Source: Arthrobacter sp. 18067 (GTDB lineage: Bacteria; Actinomycetota; Actinomycetes; Actinomycetales; Micrococcaceae). Taken from it: a stretch of 64,000 bases of DNA. The stretch is taken from assembly GCF_902706295.1 (NCBI RefSeq), contig NZ_CACSJJ010000017.1:62001-126000 (forward strand). The letters are read 5' to 3'. The stretch's first letter is position 1. Each line of letters opens with the position of its first letter. The notes below the pieces were generated by a model, which made no database searches, had not been told where the DNA came from, and saw only the letters and a program-made list of their open reading frames with translations. Of this stretch, positions 6,982 to 15,362 are shown in pieces. The position numbers and the translations under genes were made by a program.

Positions 6982-8532
6982 CTACGGCTTCTTGCGGATG
7001 ATCGCCATGAACATGGCATCCGTCTGGTGGACGTGAGGCCATAACTGGGCAGTGAGCTCGTGACCAGCGCCAAGACTGCCGGTGAGGCTGACGTGGTCAA
7101 GTGCATGTCCGGCGTCGAGCATCTCCAGGTCCTCACGCTTGGCCAGCACGTCAGTAACAACCGCGGTTGTTTCGGCGGGGTGCGGCGAGCAGGTCACATA
7201 AGCCACCACACCGCCGGGCTTGACGGCATCCAGAGCTGACTTCAGCAGCTCGCGCTGAAGAGGGCCGAGGTCGCCAATGTCCTTGGGTGAGCGACGCCAT
7301 CGCGATTCGGGCCTCCTCCGTAAGGCGCCAAGACCACTGCAAGGGACGTCCACCAGCACACGGTCAAAGGACTCCGGCTGCTCGGTGCCGACGTCACGTC
7401 CGTCTCCGGTCCGCACGTTCCAAGCCTCACCAGGGACAGCCGAAAGCGCTTGCTGAACCAGCTTGGCCCGGTGAGGTGCAGGCTCGTTGGCCAGGAGGGT
7501 GGCCCCGTCGCGGTACGCCAAAGCGGCCAGGAGCGCCGCCTTGCCGCCGGGACCCGCGCACAAGTCCAACCACCGTTCACCCTGCGCAGGAGAATCCCCC
7601 AGCTCGACGCCGGCCAAAGCACGTGCCACAAGCTGTGATCCCACGTCTTGTACGCGGGTGGTCCCACGCCGCACCGATTCAAAGCGGCCGAGGTCCCCGC
7701 CTGCCGAGAGGGCAGAATCTTCCACCAACTCACCGGGGGTGGCGCCGTTGTCGAAAGCCTCGTCAAGGTCCCCCAAGCCAGGCAACGCCACGAGGTTGAC
7801 CACCGGCGCGGCGTTGTCTGCCTCCAGCAAGTCATCAATCTCCGACTTTGGGCGCCCGTGGTTCACCAGGGACTGACGCAGTGCGCGGACAATCCATTCA
7901 GGATGGGAATGCCGCAAAGCGGCAATCCTGGTCTCATCGGATTCGTCGACGAGCAGGATATCCAACCACTCATCCATGGTGTGGGCAGTAACTTTGCGCA
8001 GGACTGCGTTGATGAGCGCGGAGGGGCCTGCCCCGATGACGGCGCGCGCCAGGCCGACGGTCTGGTCCAACGCTGCATGGGCCGGAACACGCATGGAAAG
8101 CAACTGGTGGGCGCCGATTCGCAGGGCATCCAGAATCGCAGGATCCAGCTGCTCCAGGGGACGGTCCACGCAGTGGGCCAGGATCGCGTCGTAGGTTCCC
8201 TGGCCGCGTAAAGCGCCGTAGCTCAACTCGGTGGCGAAACCGGCATCCCGCCTATCAAGCCGGTGTTCCCGAATACGGGCAGGAAGGACCAGGTTGGCAT
8301 AGGCGTCTTCGGAAGCAACAGCACGGAGGACTTCGAAAGCCACAAGGCGGGCCGGATCAGCGCGGCGCGTCCGCTGCGACGGAGCATTATTGGTGAAACC
8401 CCGTTGAGGACCACGGTTCCGCTCCCGGCCTTGGGCGTTGCGCTTGCTTTCGCCGCGTCCGCCACGGTTGCCTTGCCCGCCGCCGTCCCGGTTCCCGCTG
8501 TTGTTGGGGCCTCGCCGGCCGGACTCACTCAT
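6982..8532 (-). CDS. rsmB: 16S rRNA (cytosine-C5)-methyltransferase RsmB-like
   Basis: The 516-residue protein has a Gly/Arg/Asn-rich, probably disordered tail (residues 1-60), a NusB-like RNA-binding domain (about 60-200) and a SAM-dependent methyltransferase domain. SAM and catalytic motifs are DLCAGPGGKAALLAAL, the first cysteine region DVPCSGLGALRRRPESRW and YVTCSPHPAET. This is the RsmB/Sun family that methylates 16S rRNA C967 in E. coli; the exact target here is assumed. It overlaps the fmt stop by ATGA (8529-8532), a very common fmt-rsmB arrangement. The basic N-terminal tail is longer than in E. coli. Confidence 0.93.
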   Translation of the reverse strand: MSESGRRGPNNSGNRDGGGQGNRGGRGESKRNAQGRERNRGPQRGFTNNAPSQRTRRADPARLVAFEVLRAVASEDAYANLVLPARIREHRLDRRDAGFATELSYGALRGQGTYDAILAHCVDRPLEQLDPAILDALRIGAHQLLSMRVPAHAALDQTVGLARAVIGAGPSALINAVLRKVTAHTMDEWLDILLVDESDETRIAALRHSHPEWIVRALRQSLVNHGRPKSEIDDLLEADNAAPVVNLVALPGLGDLDEAFDNGATPGELVEDSALSAGGDLGRFESVRRGTTRVQDVGSQLVARALAGVELGDSPAQGERWLDLCAGPGGKAALLAALAYRDGATLLANEPAPHRAKLVQQALSAVPGEAWNVRTGDGRDVGTEQPESFDRVLVDVPCSGLGALRRRPESRWRRSPKDIGDLGPLQRELLKSALDAVKPGGVVAYVTCSPHPAETTAVVTDVLAKREDLEMLDAGHALDHVSLTGSLGAGHELTAQLWPHVHQTDAMFMAIIRKKP

Positions 8533-9449
8533 TCGAATACCACTCTCTCGGGTGTTGCCAAGCCGCGGGCCCAGTCAGCCGACGACATCATTTTCTTACC
8601 TGCCGGCTGAATCCGGCCGAGTTCAATGGCATGGGAGCCGGTGCCCACCAGCACGGATTTTCCATCCACGCTGATGGTCCCTGGAGCCAGGTTGTTGACA
8701 TCCGGCCGGAGTGTCACTGGTTCAAGTTTGATTCGCTGGCCTTCAAGCGTTGTCCATGCCCCTGGCTCGGGAGTTACGCCACGGGCCCGACGGTTTAGTG
8801 CAAGGGCAGGCAATTGCCAGTCAAGGCGGCCATCATCGAGCGTCAATTTGGGAGCCAGGGAGACTTCTCCGGTTTGCGGTTGCGGGGCAGCCTGGCCGGC
8901 GTCGATCGCAGAGAGCGTCTGGCTGAGGAGAACCGCGCCGCTGATGGCGAGGCGCCCAAGGAGATCACCGGCGGTGTCGTCCTGACGAACAGTCTCAGTG
9001 AGGGTACCGAACACTGGCCCGGTATCGAGGCCTTCTTCGAGTTGGAATGTCACGGCACCGGTGACATCGTCTCCAGCGATGATGGATCGCTGGACCGGCG
9101 CAGCGCCCCGCCACGAAGGGAGCAGGGAGAAATGAAGATTGACCCATCCATGCTTCGGGACGCCCAACGCGGCCTTGGGAACGATTCCGCCGTAGGCAAC
9201 GATGGCGGCAACATCAGGGTCAAACTCCGCGATCCGCGCCGTAGTGTCCGCGTCAACCCGGGCCGCACGAATGACGTCAATACCCAGTTCCATCGCACGT
9301 GCAGCGACCGGCGAGGGGGTTAGGACGCGCTTCCGCCCTACAGGTGCGTCCGGGCGAGTCAGGACAGCGACGACGTCGAATCCCGCCTTGACCAAGGCAT
9401 CCAACGACGGGACGGCCACGGCGGGAGTTCCTGCGAAGAGGACCCTCAC
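8529..9449 (-). CDS. fmt: Methionyl-tRNA formyltransferase
   Basis: Fmt formylates initiator Met-tRNA using 10-formyl-THF. The 306-residue protein opens MRVLFAGTPAVAVPSLDAL, carries the signature NLHFSLLPSWRGAAPVQ (about residues 105-121, with catalytic Asn and His) and the catalytic Asp in EEGLDTGPVF. A C-terminal tRNA-binding OB-like domain follows from about residue 205. It overlaps def upstream and rsmB downstream, each by ATGA, so def-fmt-rsmB form one tightly coupled unit for fMet formation and removal plus rRNA modification. Confidence 0.97.
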   Translation of the reverse strand: MRVLFAGTPAVAVPSLDALVKAGFDVVAVLTRPDAPVGRKRVLTPSPVAARAMELGIDVIRAARVDADTTARIAEFDPDVAAIVAYGGIVPKAALGVPKHGWVNLHFSLLPSWRGAAPVQRSIIAGDDVTGAVTFQLEEGLDTGPVFGTLTETVRQDDTAGDLLGRLAISGAVLLSQTLSAIDAGQAAPQPQTGEVSLAPKLTLDDGRLDWQLPALALNRRARGVTPEPGAWTTLEGQRIKLEPVTLRPDVNNLAPGTISVDGKSVLVGTGSHAIELGRIQPAGKKMMSSADWARGLATPERVVFE

Positions 9450-10018
9450 TCCGGCGCCCCGAAACTGCCGCCGCCGAAACTGGAACCCACACTGTTGGCC
9501 CGCTGGGACGTGGTCTTCTCAGTGATGGCGTGGTAATTGGCGTTCCGGATGGCGCGCAATGCTGCCTTACGGTCCTCGCCTTCCAACCTGTCCGTGTACA
9601 AAACGCCGTCAAGGTGGTCGGTCTCGTGCTGGAAACACCGGGCAAGCATGCCCTCCGCCTCCACGGAGACCGGGTTTCCATTCAGGTCAACCCCGGTTGC
9701 CCGTGTTGTCCTGTAGCGGCGGACCGGGAAGCCCAGGCCGGGAATCGAAAGGCAACCCTCTACTTCGTCAGGCTGGAAGTCATCGCTGTTCTCCAGGACC
9801 GGATTGATGATGTGGCCTTCCACTTCCCCGATACGGTAGGTGAAGACACGCTGGCTTACGCCGATCTGGGGTGCGGCAAGACCTGCACCGTCCACGTCCT
9901 CCATGGTTTCGGTCATGTCAGCTACCAGCTTGGCGAGCTCCGGACCGAAATCGGTGACAGGGTCCGCTACGGTGCGCAACACCGGATCCCCGATGATTCG
10001 GATACTCAAAATTGCCAT
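9446..10018 (-). CDS. def: Peptide deformylase
   Basis: Def removes the N-formyl group from nascent proteins. All three family motifs are present: GAGLAAPQIG (residues 44-53), EGCLSIPG with metal Cys89, and QHETDHLDG with metal His131 and His135 and catalytic Glu132. The 190-residue length fits, with a short Gly/Ser-rich C-terminal tail (SVGSSFGGGSFGAPE) that is probably disordered. GAGGA precedes the start by about ten bases. The stop overlaps the fmt start. Confidence 0.97.
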   Translation of the reverse strand: MAILSIRIIGDPVLRTVADPVTDFGPELAKLVADMTETMEDVDGAGLAAPQIGVSQRVFTYRIGEVEGHIINPVLENSDDFQPDEVEGCLSIPGLGFPVRRYRTTRATGVDLNGNPVSVEAEGMLARCFQHETDHLDGVLYTDRLEGEDRKAALRAIRNANYHAITEKTTSQRANSVGSSFGGGSFGAPE

Positions 10019-10078
10019 GTGCTGTCAGTCCTCACGATCGTCAAACCCGGCTCCGGGTGTTGCGGAGCCTCAGCCAGT

Positions 10079-10972
10079 TTAGTTGAGGTCGTCGCTGCTG
10101 CCGCTGTTTACCGTTCCCGCGCCCACCGCTGCGAACACGGGCGGAGCAACCGGCAGCAGGGCTTGTCCAGCTGCAGTAACGTCGGCGGACATTTCCCACA
10201 CACGCCTCAGGGCGCAAAACTTCCACCAATGATGCTTCAGGATCTCAGGGTTGGCCCGCATCGGCCTGACTTCCGTCTCCCCGATGGCTACGGCAAGCAG
10301 CATGGGGTTGTCTCCGTACTTCCACGGCTCCCATTCGCCGGCAACGGGATCAACCAGGCTTTCCTCCGCCTTCATCCCGGCTGCGAGCTGCATGACCACT
10401 TTGTCATCCAACGCCTTGACCGTTCCGTCCCGCGTGGTGCCTTTGGTTTTGTAGTCGATCAGGCAAATGCGTCCGTTGATCCGGGCAACGAGGTCCAACG
10501 TCCCGGCATAGCCCACGGTCTTGTTCCATACTGTGATCTCGGGGGCCAACGGCTCCACCCGGTAGAGCTCCCACCACTCGTCAAAACGGGCGGCAAAGGC
10601 CTGCTCGCCGTTGGCGGCGAGGTCGTCCCGGCATTCCTGCATGCGGTGCGGACGTCCCATCGCACGCAACGCCACCTGCTCGCAGTAGGTGTGGACCCGG
10701 TCACCGCGCGCAGCCGCCGCATCCCGGTAGACCTCCGCAGCTTTGGATGCTTTATTGACGGCCTGCCGGGTTTTTGCCGGGCTTCCGAGGATCGCGGGCA
10801 GCTCCGGATCAGCAGCCAGGCTGCTCGCGCCCATGTAACCGAACCAACCGTCCAGAGCGTGGGCCTGTTGTCCGATCACCGTGGTGATGGATGGCACGGA
10901 GAATTGCTCTGTAGTTGAGCGGGCGTACATCCGGCCGTAGTCAGTAGCATGGGCAAGCAGTGGAGCAGTCAT
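10079..10972 (-). CDS. PD-(D/E)XK nuclease-like protein, RecB/Cas4-type fold
   Basis: The 297-residue protein has no family name I can assign firmly. Its centre carries a nuclease-superfamily pattern: GYAGTLDLVARINGRICLIDYKTKG (given here as GYAGTLDLVAR then CLIDYKTKG, about residues 154-180), with an Asp, then about 13 residues on a D-Y-K motif, and an EQVALRA helix upstream (near residue 97). That matches the Asp...(D/E)-x-Lys core of RecB-like exonucleases. No helicase partner or CRISPR genes are nearby. It ends 60 bases before def. The C-terminal part (WWKFCALRRVWEM) is rich in aromatics. DNA repair or recombination is a reasonable guess, not more. Confidence 0.7.
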   Translation of the reverse strand: MTAPLLAHATDYGRMYARSTTEQFSVPSITTVIGQQAHALDGWFGYMGASSLAADPELPAILGSPAKTRQAVNKASKAAEVYRDAAAARGDRVHTYCEQVALRAMGRPHRMQECRDDLAANGEQAFAARFDEWWELYRVEPLAPEITVWNKTVGYAGTLDLVARINGRICLIDYKTKGTTRDGTVKALDDKVVMQLAAGMKAEESLVDPVAGEWEPWKYGDNPMLLAVAIGETEVRPMRANPEILKHHWWKFCALRRVWEMSADVTAAGQALLPVAPPVFAAVGAGTVNSGSSDDLN

Positions 10973-10984
10973 ATAAAGACTGTG

Positions 10985-11152
10985 TCATAAGGGACCGACA
11001 GAATTCTCCGGCGGGAAGATCATGGCAAGCTGCTCCGGGGCCAGCCGGGCCAACTTTCCAGCCAGGATGGGAGCCGTCAGGGCCAGATCCGCAAAGGGCA
11101 GGCCGGGGTCAGGAACAGTTCGGGTCAGTTCCTGGTCAACATGATCTCGCAT
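10985..11152 (-). CDS. Possible small protein, 55 residues, unknown
   Basis: An open frame ends 12 bases before the nuclease-like gene on the same strand. From the internal ATG at 11152 it encodes MRDHVDQELTRTVPDPGLPF followed by an Ala/Leu-rich stretch ending IFPPENSVGPL. Third-position GC is high, like real genes here, from about codon 5 onward, but I see no ribosome site before the ATG. A longer start at 11230 would touch the tRNA terminator. I recognise no family. It may be a genuine small gene cotranscribed with the nuclease-like gene, or chance. Confidence 0.4.
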   Translation of the reverse strand: MRDHVDQELTRTVPDPGLPFADLALTAPILAGKLARLAPEQLAMIFPPENSVGPL

Positions 11153-11231
11153 GCTTATGTTGTGCTTCGTCAACTCATTTCGTGACGCAAGAACAGCCGC
11201 ATGTCCACCCAACATGGTGCAGGCAAACAAA

Positions 11232-11270
11232 AACCCCGTCCGGACCGACTCAATCGGTCAAAACGGGGTT
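11232..11270 (-). terminator. Intrinsic terminator after tRNA-Val(CAC)
   Basis: On the minus strand AACCCCGT (11270-11263) pairs with ACGGGGTT (11239-11232), with an inner GACCGA/TCGGTC helix, followed by TTTTTG. It lies just downstream of the minus-strand tRNA. Confidence 0.88.
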
Positions 11271-11275
11271 CCCGG

Positions 11276-11350
11276 TGGTGGGCGATACTGGGTTCGAACC
11301 AGTGACCTCTTCGGTGTGAACGAAGCGCGCTACCACTGCGCCAATCGCCC
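11276..11350 (-). tRNA. tRNA-Val (anticodon CAC)
   Basis: A full cloverleaf: acceptor GGGCGAT/ATCGCCC, anticodon stem CTTCG/CGAAG with loop TTCACAC (anticodon CAC), and T loop TTCGAAC. The 3' CCA is encoded (11278-11276). It reads GTG, a frequent Val codon here. It differs from the plus-strand tRNA-Val(GAC) at 11828 at only about six positions. Confidence 0.96.
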
Positions 11351-11599
11351 GGGTGCATAGAAAACACTAACCGACCATTGCCGGAATGCAAAACTGATCA
11401 GTACGGCCTGCCCAGCAGTGAACTACAACAGTGAAATTACAGGCGTGAAACTCGCCGGATTCCCCGCAAATTCAAGGATCCAGCCGCCTTGGTCACGAAA
11501 TCCACGCACCCGATTTGGAGTTTGCAGGAACCTCCTATAGAGTTTTTACTCGTCGGAAAGCGACGGAATGCCTGCAGGGCTGCCCGCCGAAACGACACT
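11351..11599. other. Intergenic region between divergent tRNA genes
   Basis: No open frame with gene-like composition. The stretch is notably AT-richer than its surroundings and must hold the promoters for the minus-strand tRNA-Val and the plus-strand tRNA cluster. A TATAGA at 11536-11541 could be a -10 for the plus cluster, but I see no convincing -35 at the right distance. Confidence 0.4.
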
Positions 11600-11672
<73 letters not shown>

Positions 11673-11718
11673 CGCAAGGCACTGTCAAGGCAAGAATTCC
11701 CCGGAATCCTGCTTACAC

Positions 11719-11789
11719 GGTGGGTTGGCCGAGAGGCGAGGCAGCGGCCTGCAAAGCCGTATACACGGGTTCGAATCCCGTACCCACCT
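11719..11789 (+). tRNA. tRNA-Cys (anticodon GCA)
   Basis: Acceptor GGTGGGT/ACCCACC, anticodon loop CTGCAAA (GCA), T loop TTCGAAT, and the U73 discriminator typical of tRNA-Cys. The 3' CCA is not encoded (CGG follows). Confidence 0.95.
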
Positions 11790-11827
11790 CGGTGAAAACC
11801 ATGTCTCCAGCTTTAGGCTGGTTGCAT

Positions 11828-11902
11828 GGGCGATTGGCGCAGCGGTAGCGCGCTTCCCTGACACGGAAGAGGTCACTGGTTCGATCCCAGTATCGCCCAC
11901 CA
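11828..11902 (+). tRNA. tRNA-Val (anticodon GAC)
   Basis: Acceptor GGGCGAT/ATCGCCC, anticodon stem CTTCC/GGAAG with loop CTGACAC (GAC), T loop TTCGATC, discriminator A, and encoded CCA (11900-11902). Part of the plus-strand Gly-Cys-Val-Gly cluster. Confidence 0.96.
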
Positions 11903-11958
11903 GAACAAGGCAACTTGTTTGTTGTTGAAGGCCAGGCATCAGCCGGCAGGCAACATGT

Positions 11959-12034
<76 letters not shown>

Positions 12035-12041
12035 CAATAAG

Positions 12042-12070
12042 AAAAGCAGCTCTTCGGAGCTGCTTTTTTT
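12042..12070 (+). terminator. Intrinsic terminator of the tRNA cluster
   Basis: AGCAGCTC - TTCG tetraloop - GAGCTGCT followed by a run of T (12064-12070). A classical UUCG-capped hairpin with U tail, unusually canonical for this GC-rich genome. Confidence 0.95.
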
Positions 12071-12212
12071 GTGCCCACATTCGGTGAATATTCCATTCGT
12101 CAATTGAAGTAACCGATACCCCTCGGAAGAATTCGCTTTATCTAATGTGATTCGGCTCGCATAATGTACTGCGAGCTCATCACCGTTCCACGCCTACCGG
12201 CAGGAGTACCCC

Positions 12213-13667
12213 ATGAATCAACAGACGGCTTCCAAGTCCGTCCTGAGGCGCAAGCCCATCGACGACATCGAGGAAGAAAGCAAACACAGCGGGCTCTTCA
12301 AGAGTCTTGGTCTTTGGCAACTGACAGCCATCGGCGTAGGTGGAATTATCGGCGTCGGAATCTTCTCCCTGGCGGGACTTGTAGCCCACGGCAGTGAGGG
12401 AAACCCGGGCGTCGGCCCCGCCGTGCTGTTTTCCTTCCTGATCGCCGGTCTGGCTTCCGGCGCTGCGGCGCTTTCCTATGCCGAATTCGCCGGGATGATC
12501 CCGCGCGCGGGGTCGGCATACACCTACGGCTATGTGGCCCTCGGAGAAATCATTGGCTGGTTCATCGGCTGGGACCTCCTGCTTGAATACATCGCCATCG
12601 TGGCTGTGGTTGCCATCGGCATCTCCGGCTACTTCGATGCGTTCCTCTCGGGCATCGGAATCCACATGCCGACATGGATGACGTCCACGGCCGATGAGGG
12701 CAAGGGCGGCATCATCAACCTCCCGGCGATCCTGGTCTGCCTCCTGGTCACGTGGATCCTGAGCCGTGGAACCAAAGCCTTTGGCCGGTTCGAACTGGTC
12801 GCGGTGGCAATCAAGGTCATCCTGATCCTGTTCATCATTGGCCTGGGCATTTTCTACGTCAACACCGAGAACTACAACCCGTTTATGCCCAGTGGCTTCG
12901 GTCCTGTGATTGCCGGCGCAGCGACCGTCTTCTTCGCGGTGTTCGGTTACGACGCCATGAGTACCGCCGCCGAGGAGGCCAAGGACGGCAAGAAGCACAT
13001 GCCCAAGGCCATCATCCTGTCCTTGATCATTGCCATGCTGCTGTACGTTGCTGCCACGCTGGTCCTCACCGGCATGCAGAACTACAAGGACATCAATCCC
13101 ACGGCTGGCTTCGCATCGGCGTTCCAAGGTGTCGGCCTCCCCGTCATTGCCACCATCATCTCTGTGTTCGCTGTACTGTCCATCCTGACCGTCATGCTCA
13201 CGTTCCTGTTGGGCGTCACCCGGGTGTGGTTCTCCATGAGCCGCGACGGATTGCTGCCCGGATGGTTCGCCAAAACGGACCGGCATGGGACGCCGCAGCG
13301 CGTCACGTGGATCGCAGGCATTGCCTCGGCATTCCTCGCCGGCGTCTTCCCCATCAAGGAAGTGGCAGACCTCACCAATATCGGTATCCTTGCCGCCTTC
13401 GTGGTGGTTTGTGTTTCCGTGATCGTCTTCCGTTACACCAAGCCCGACGCCCCCCGCACCTTCCGTTTGCCGCTCATGCCGGTTGTCCCCGCATTCGGCG
13501 TTCTGGCCTCTGCGTTCCTCATGTTCCAACTGCACTGGGAAACCTGGTTGCGGTTCGGAGTGTGGTTGGTCATCGGCCTGGTGATCTACTTCGCCTACGG
13601 CCGAAGGCACTCATTGATGAACCCGGATAGCCCGCGGCACAAGGTCGAAAGCAAGCCACTGGCGTAG
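12213..13667 (+). CDS. APC-family amino acid permease (CAT/YfnA-like)
   Basis: A 484-residue integral membrane protein of the amino acid-polyamine-cation superfamily. After a charged cytoplasmic leader (residues 1-27) come about twelve hydrophobic spans. The first carries the unwound substrate-binding glycine motif GVGGIIGVGIFSLAG (about 41-55); ALSYAEFAGMIPRAGSAYTYGYVALGE (second and third spans) and ATVFFAVFGYDAMSTAAEEAKDGKKHMPKAI are also typical of cationic amino acid transporters. Substrate is not readable from sequence. GGCAGGAG precedes the ATG. It stands alone after the tRNA terminator. Confidence 0.92.
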   Translation: MNQQTASKSVLRRKPIDDIEEESKHSGLFKSLGLWQLTAIGVGGIIGVGIFSLAGLVAHGSEGNPGVGPAVLFSFLIAGLASGAAALSYAEFAGMIPRAGSAYTYGYVALGEIIGWFIGWDLLLEYIAIVAVVAIGISGYFDAFLSGIGIHMPTWMTSTADEGKGGIINLPAILVCLLVTWILSRGTKAFGRFELVAVAIKVILILFIIGLGIFYVNTENYNPFMPSGFGPVIAGAATVFFAVFGYDAMSTAAEEAKDGKKHMPKAIILSLIIAMLLYVAATLVLTGMQNYKDINPTAGFASAFQGVGLPVIATIISVFAVLSILTVMLTFLLGVTRVWFSMSRDGLLPGWFAKTDRHGTPQRVTWIAGIASAFLAGVFPIKEVADLTNIGILAAFVVVCVSVIVFRYTKPDAPRTFRLPLMPVVPAFGVLASAFLMFQLHWETWLRFGVWLVIGLVIYFAYGRRHSLMNPDSPRHKVESKPLA

Positions 13668-13768
13668 TTCGTCCACAGCCCCGTTCCGAACCCTTGGCAG
13701 CCCTGTCATCTGGTGTTAGGGTCGGACGCGGAGGAGCGAACTGGCTCCGCGATGGAAGGGAGGTGCCC

Positions 13769-13996
13769 GTGGGTTTAATTGACGACCTGAAGGGCAAGGC
13801 TCAGGGTCTCATTCAAGGCAACGAAGAAGCCATTCAGAATGGCATCGAGAAAGCCGGAGATTTCGTCGACGAAAAGACAGGCGGCAAGTTCGCAGGTCAG
13901 GTTGACGCAGTCCAAAATGCCGCTTCCGACTTCGTGGCCAAGAATGACGGCGAGCCTGAGCAGGCTCCCGTCGCGGATGAGCCAAAGCAGCCATAG
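13769..13996 (+). CDS. MT0933-like antitoxin-family small protein
   Basis: I start at the GTG at 13769, which follows GGGAGGTGCCC, giving 75 residues that begin GLIDDLKGKAQGLIQGN after the initiator. The pattern of short amphipathic Lys/Asp-rich helices, with AGDFVDEKTGGKFAGQVDAV in the middle, matches the actinobacterial MT0933-like antitoxin family (after M. tuberculosis MT0933/Rv0909). The C-terminal 20 residues are acidic and Pro-rich, so probably disordered. No toxin gene lies next to it: its neighbours are two transporters. It is therefore an orphan member, and a toxin-antitoxin role here is unproven. Confidence 0.75.
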   Translation: MGLIDDLKGKAQGLIQGNEEAIQNGIEKAGDFVDEKTGGKFAGQVDAVQNAASDFVAKNDGEPEQAPVADEPKQP

Positions 13997-14023
13997 CTGC
14001 CTGAGCCGCCGTACCAGATACGT

Positions 14024-14067
14024 CAAGGGGGCACCGGTCCCGCCGAGAGGCGCCACCGGTGCCCTTG
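14024..14067 (+). terminator. Hairpin after the MT0933-like gene
   Basis: CAAGGGGGCACCGGT (14024-14038) pairs with ACCGGTGCCCTTGG (14054-14067) apart from a two-G bulge. It begins 28 bases after the stop and has no T run. Confidence 0.75.
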
Positions 14068-14089
14068 GCGTTTAACGGCCAACCTTGTA

Positions 14090-14118
14090 TTGGCCACCCT
14101 TGGCCGGTCAGGTACTTT
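14090..14118 (+). promoter_or_regulatory. Candidate promoter of benE-like gene, leaderless layout
   Basis: TTGGCC (14090-14095), a 17-base spacer and TACTTT (14113-14118), followed by seven bases and the ATG at 14126. No ribosome site precedes that ATG, so transcription may start at the start codon. Confidence 0.45.
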
Positions 14119-14125
14119 GGTCTCT

Positions 14126-15343
14126 ATGCCTTCTGCCTCCCCGTCAACCACGACTAGCCGTACCAACCGGGAGCCGCTGGGCCCACCGATCACAGCCGGC
14201 ATTGTCACGGCACTTGTTGGTTTTACCTCATCTTTCGCTGTCGTCCTTGCAGGCTTGCAGGCTGTCGGGGCCAATCAGTCCCAGGCATCCAGCGGCCTGC
14301 TGGCCCTCACCCTCAGCTTCGGCTTCGGAATCCTTTGGCTGTCCTGGCGGTCCAGGATGCCAGTAACGCTCGCATGGTCCACGCCGGGCGCGGCGCTGCT
14401 CGCCTCTGCTGGAATGGTCGACGGCGGATGGCCGGCCGCCGTGGGTGCGTTTTTGATCGTCGGGGTACTGATCGTGCTCACGGGTTTGCTTCCCATCCTT
14501 GGCCGGCTCATGGCCAAGATCCCCACGGCATTGGCGCAAGCCATGCTCGCCGGAGTCCTGCTCCCCCTGTGCCTGGCACCTTTCACGTCGTTGGGTTCAG
14601 CGCCGCTCTTTATTGCTCCAGTGGTCCTGTGCTGGGTTGTCCTGATGAAGTTCGCACCGCGATGGTCGGTCCCGGCGTCGTTGCTGGTAGCCCTTGCCGT
14701 CATCGGAATCCACATCGTCACCAATGGTGTCCAAGTACCTATGGACAGTCTTCTGCCCAGGCTGGAATGGACCACCCCTGCCTTTTCACTGGAGGCTGCT
14801 GTGGGGTTGGCGTTGCCTTTGTTCATCGTCACGATGGCGTCGCAGAACATTCCCGGCGTCGCGGTCCTGAAATCCTTTGGATACACCACACCGTGGCGGC
14901 CGTCGATGCTGGTGACGGGAGCCGGGACGATGGTGGGCGCACCCTTTGGAGGGCATGCGATCAACCTTGCGGCGCTCAGTGCAGCGCTGGCCGCGGGCGA
15001 GGAGGCGGGCAAGGACCATGGCAGGCGCTGGATCGCGGCGTTCGTCTCCGGATTCGCTTATCTGGCCCTGGCGGCCGCCTCCGCCGCGCTTGTTACCTTG
15101 GTGGCTGCTGCCCCGCCGGGTCTTCTTGAGGCAGTAGCCGGTCTGGCACTCCTGGGGACACTGGCGTCGTCCATCTCGTCCGCCTTGGCAGTCGCGGAGG
15201 AACGGATTCCAGCGTGCATCACTTTCCTGCTGGCCGCGTCAGGCCTCAGCTTCGCCGGTGTTGGCGCTGCTTTCTGGGCGCTGGCCGGAGGCATCCTGGT
15301 TCGCTGGATGCTGAAGAGCAGGGAGCCCGTTCAGAAAGGGTGA
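14126..15343 (+). CDS. BenE-type benzoate/H+ symporter family protein
   Basis: From the ATG at 14126 the protein has 405 residues (MPSASPSTTTSRTNREPLGP), a 20-residue cytoplasmic leader and about twelve hydrophobic spans. BenE-family segments include GPPITAGIVTALVGFTSSFAVVLAGLQAVGA, PVTLAWSTPGAALLA and MASQNIPGVAVLKSFGY, followed by TMVGAPFGGHAINLAA. The family is named for benzoate uptake in Acinetobacter, but many members have unknown substrates and there are no aromatic-degradation genes nearby, so benzoate is not assured. An alternative TTG at 14090 gives a 12-residue extension with no ribosome site. It converges on zapE. Confidence 0.85.
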   Translation: MPSASPSTTTSRTNREPLGPPITAGIVTALVGFTSSFAVVLAGLQAVGANQSQASSGLLALTLSFGFGILWLSWRSRMPVTLAWSTPGAALLASAGMVDGGWPAAVGAFLIVGVLIVLTGLLPILGRLMAKIPTALAQAMLAGVLLPLCLAPFTSLGSAPLFIAPVVLCWVVLMKFAPRWSVPASLLVALAVIGIHIVTNGVQVPMDSLLPRLEWTTPAFSLEAAVGLALPLFIVTMASQNIPGVAVLKSFGYTTPWRPSMLVTGAGTMVGAPFGGHAINLAALSAALAAGEEAGKDHGRRWIAAFVSGFAYLALAAASAALVTLVAAAPPGLLEAVAGLALLGTLASSISSALAVAEERIPACITFLLAASGLSFAGVGAAFWALAGGILVRWMLKSREPVQKG

Positions 15344-15362
15344 ATAAGGCAGGAGATGTAAG

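Noticed and set aside
9530..10918. Plus-strand open frame of 462 codons
   Set aside because: Antisense to def and the nuclease-like gene; no family resemblance and no ribosome site.
10079..10972. Cas4 of a CRISPR system
   Set aside because: No Cas1, Cas2 or repeat array is present and no Fe-S cysteine set typical of Cas4 is seen; only the nuclease core is shared.
12180..13610. Long minus-strand open frame (476 codons) opposite the permease
   Set aside because: It is a mirror of the permease gene, rich in Asp/Glu/Gly/His/Gln with no fold, and the plus-strand gene has a ribosome site and clear membrane spans.
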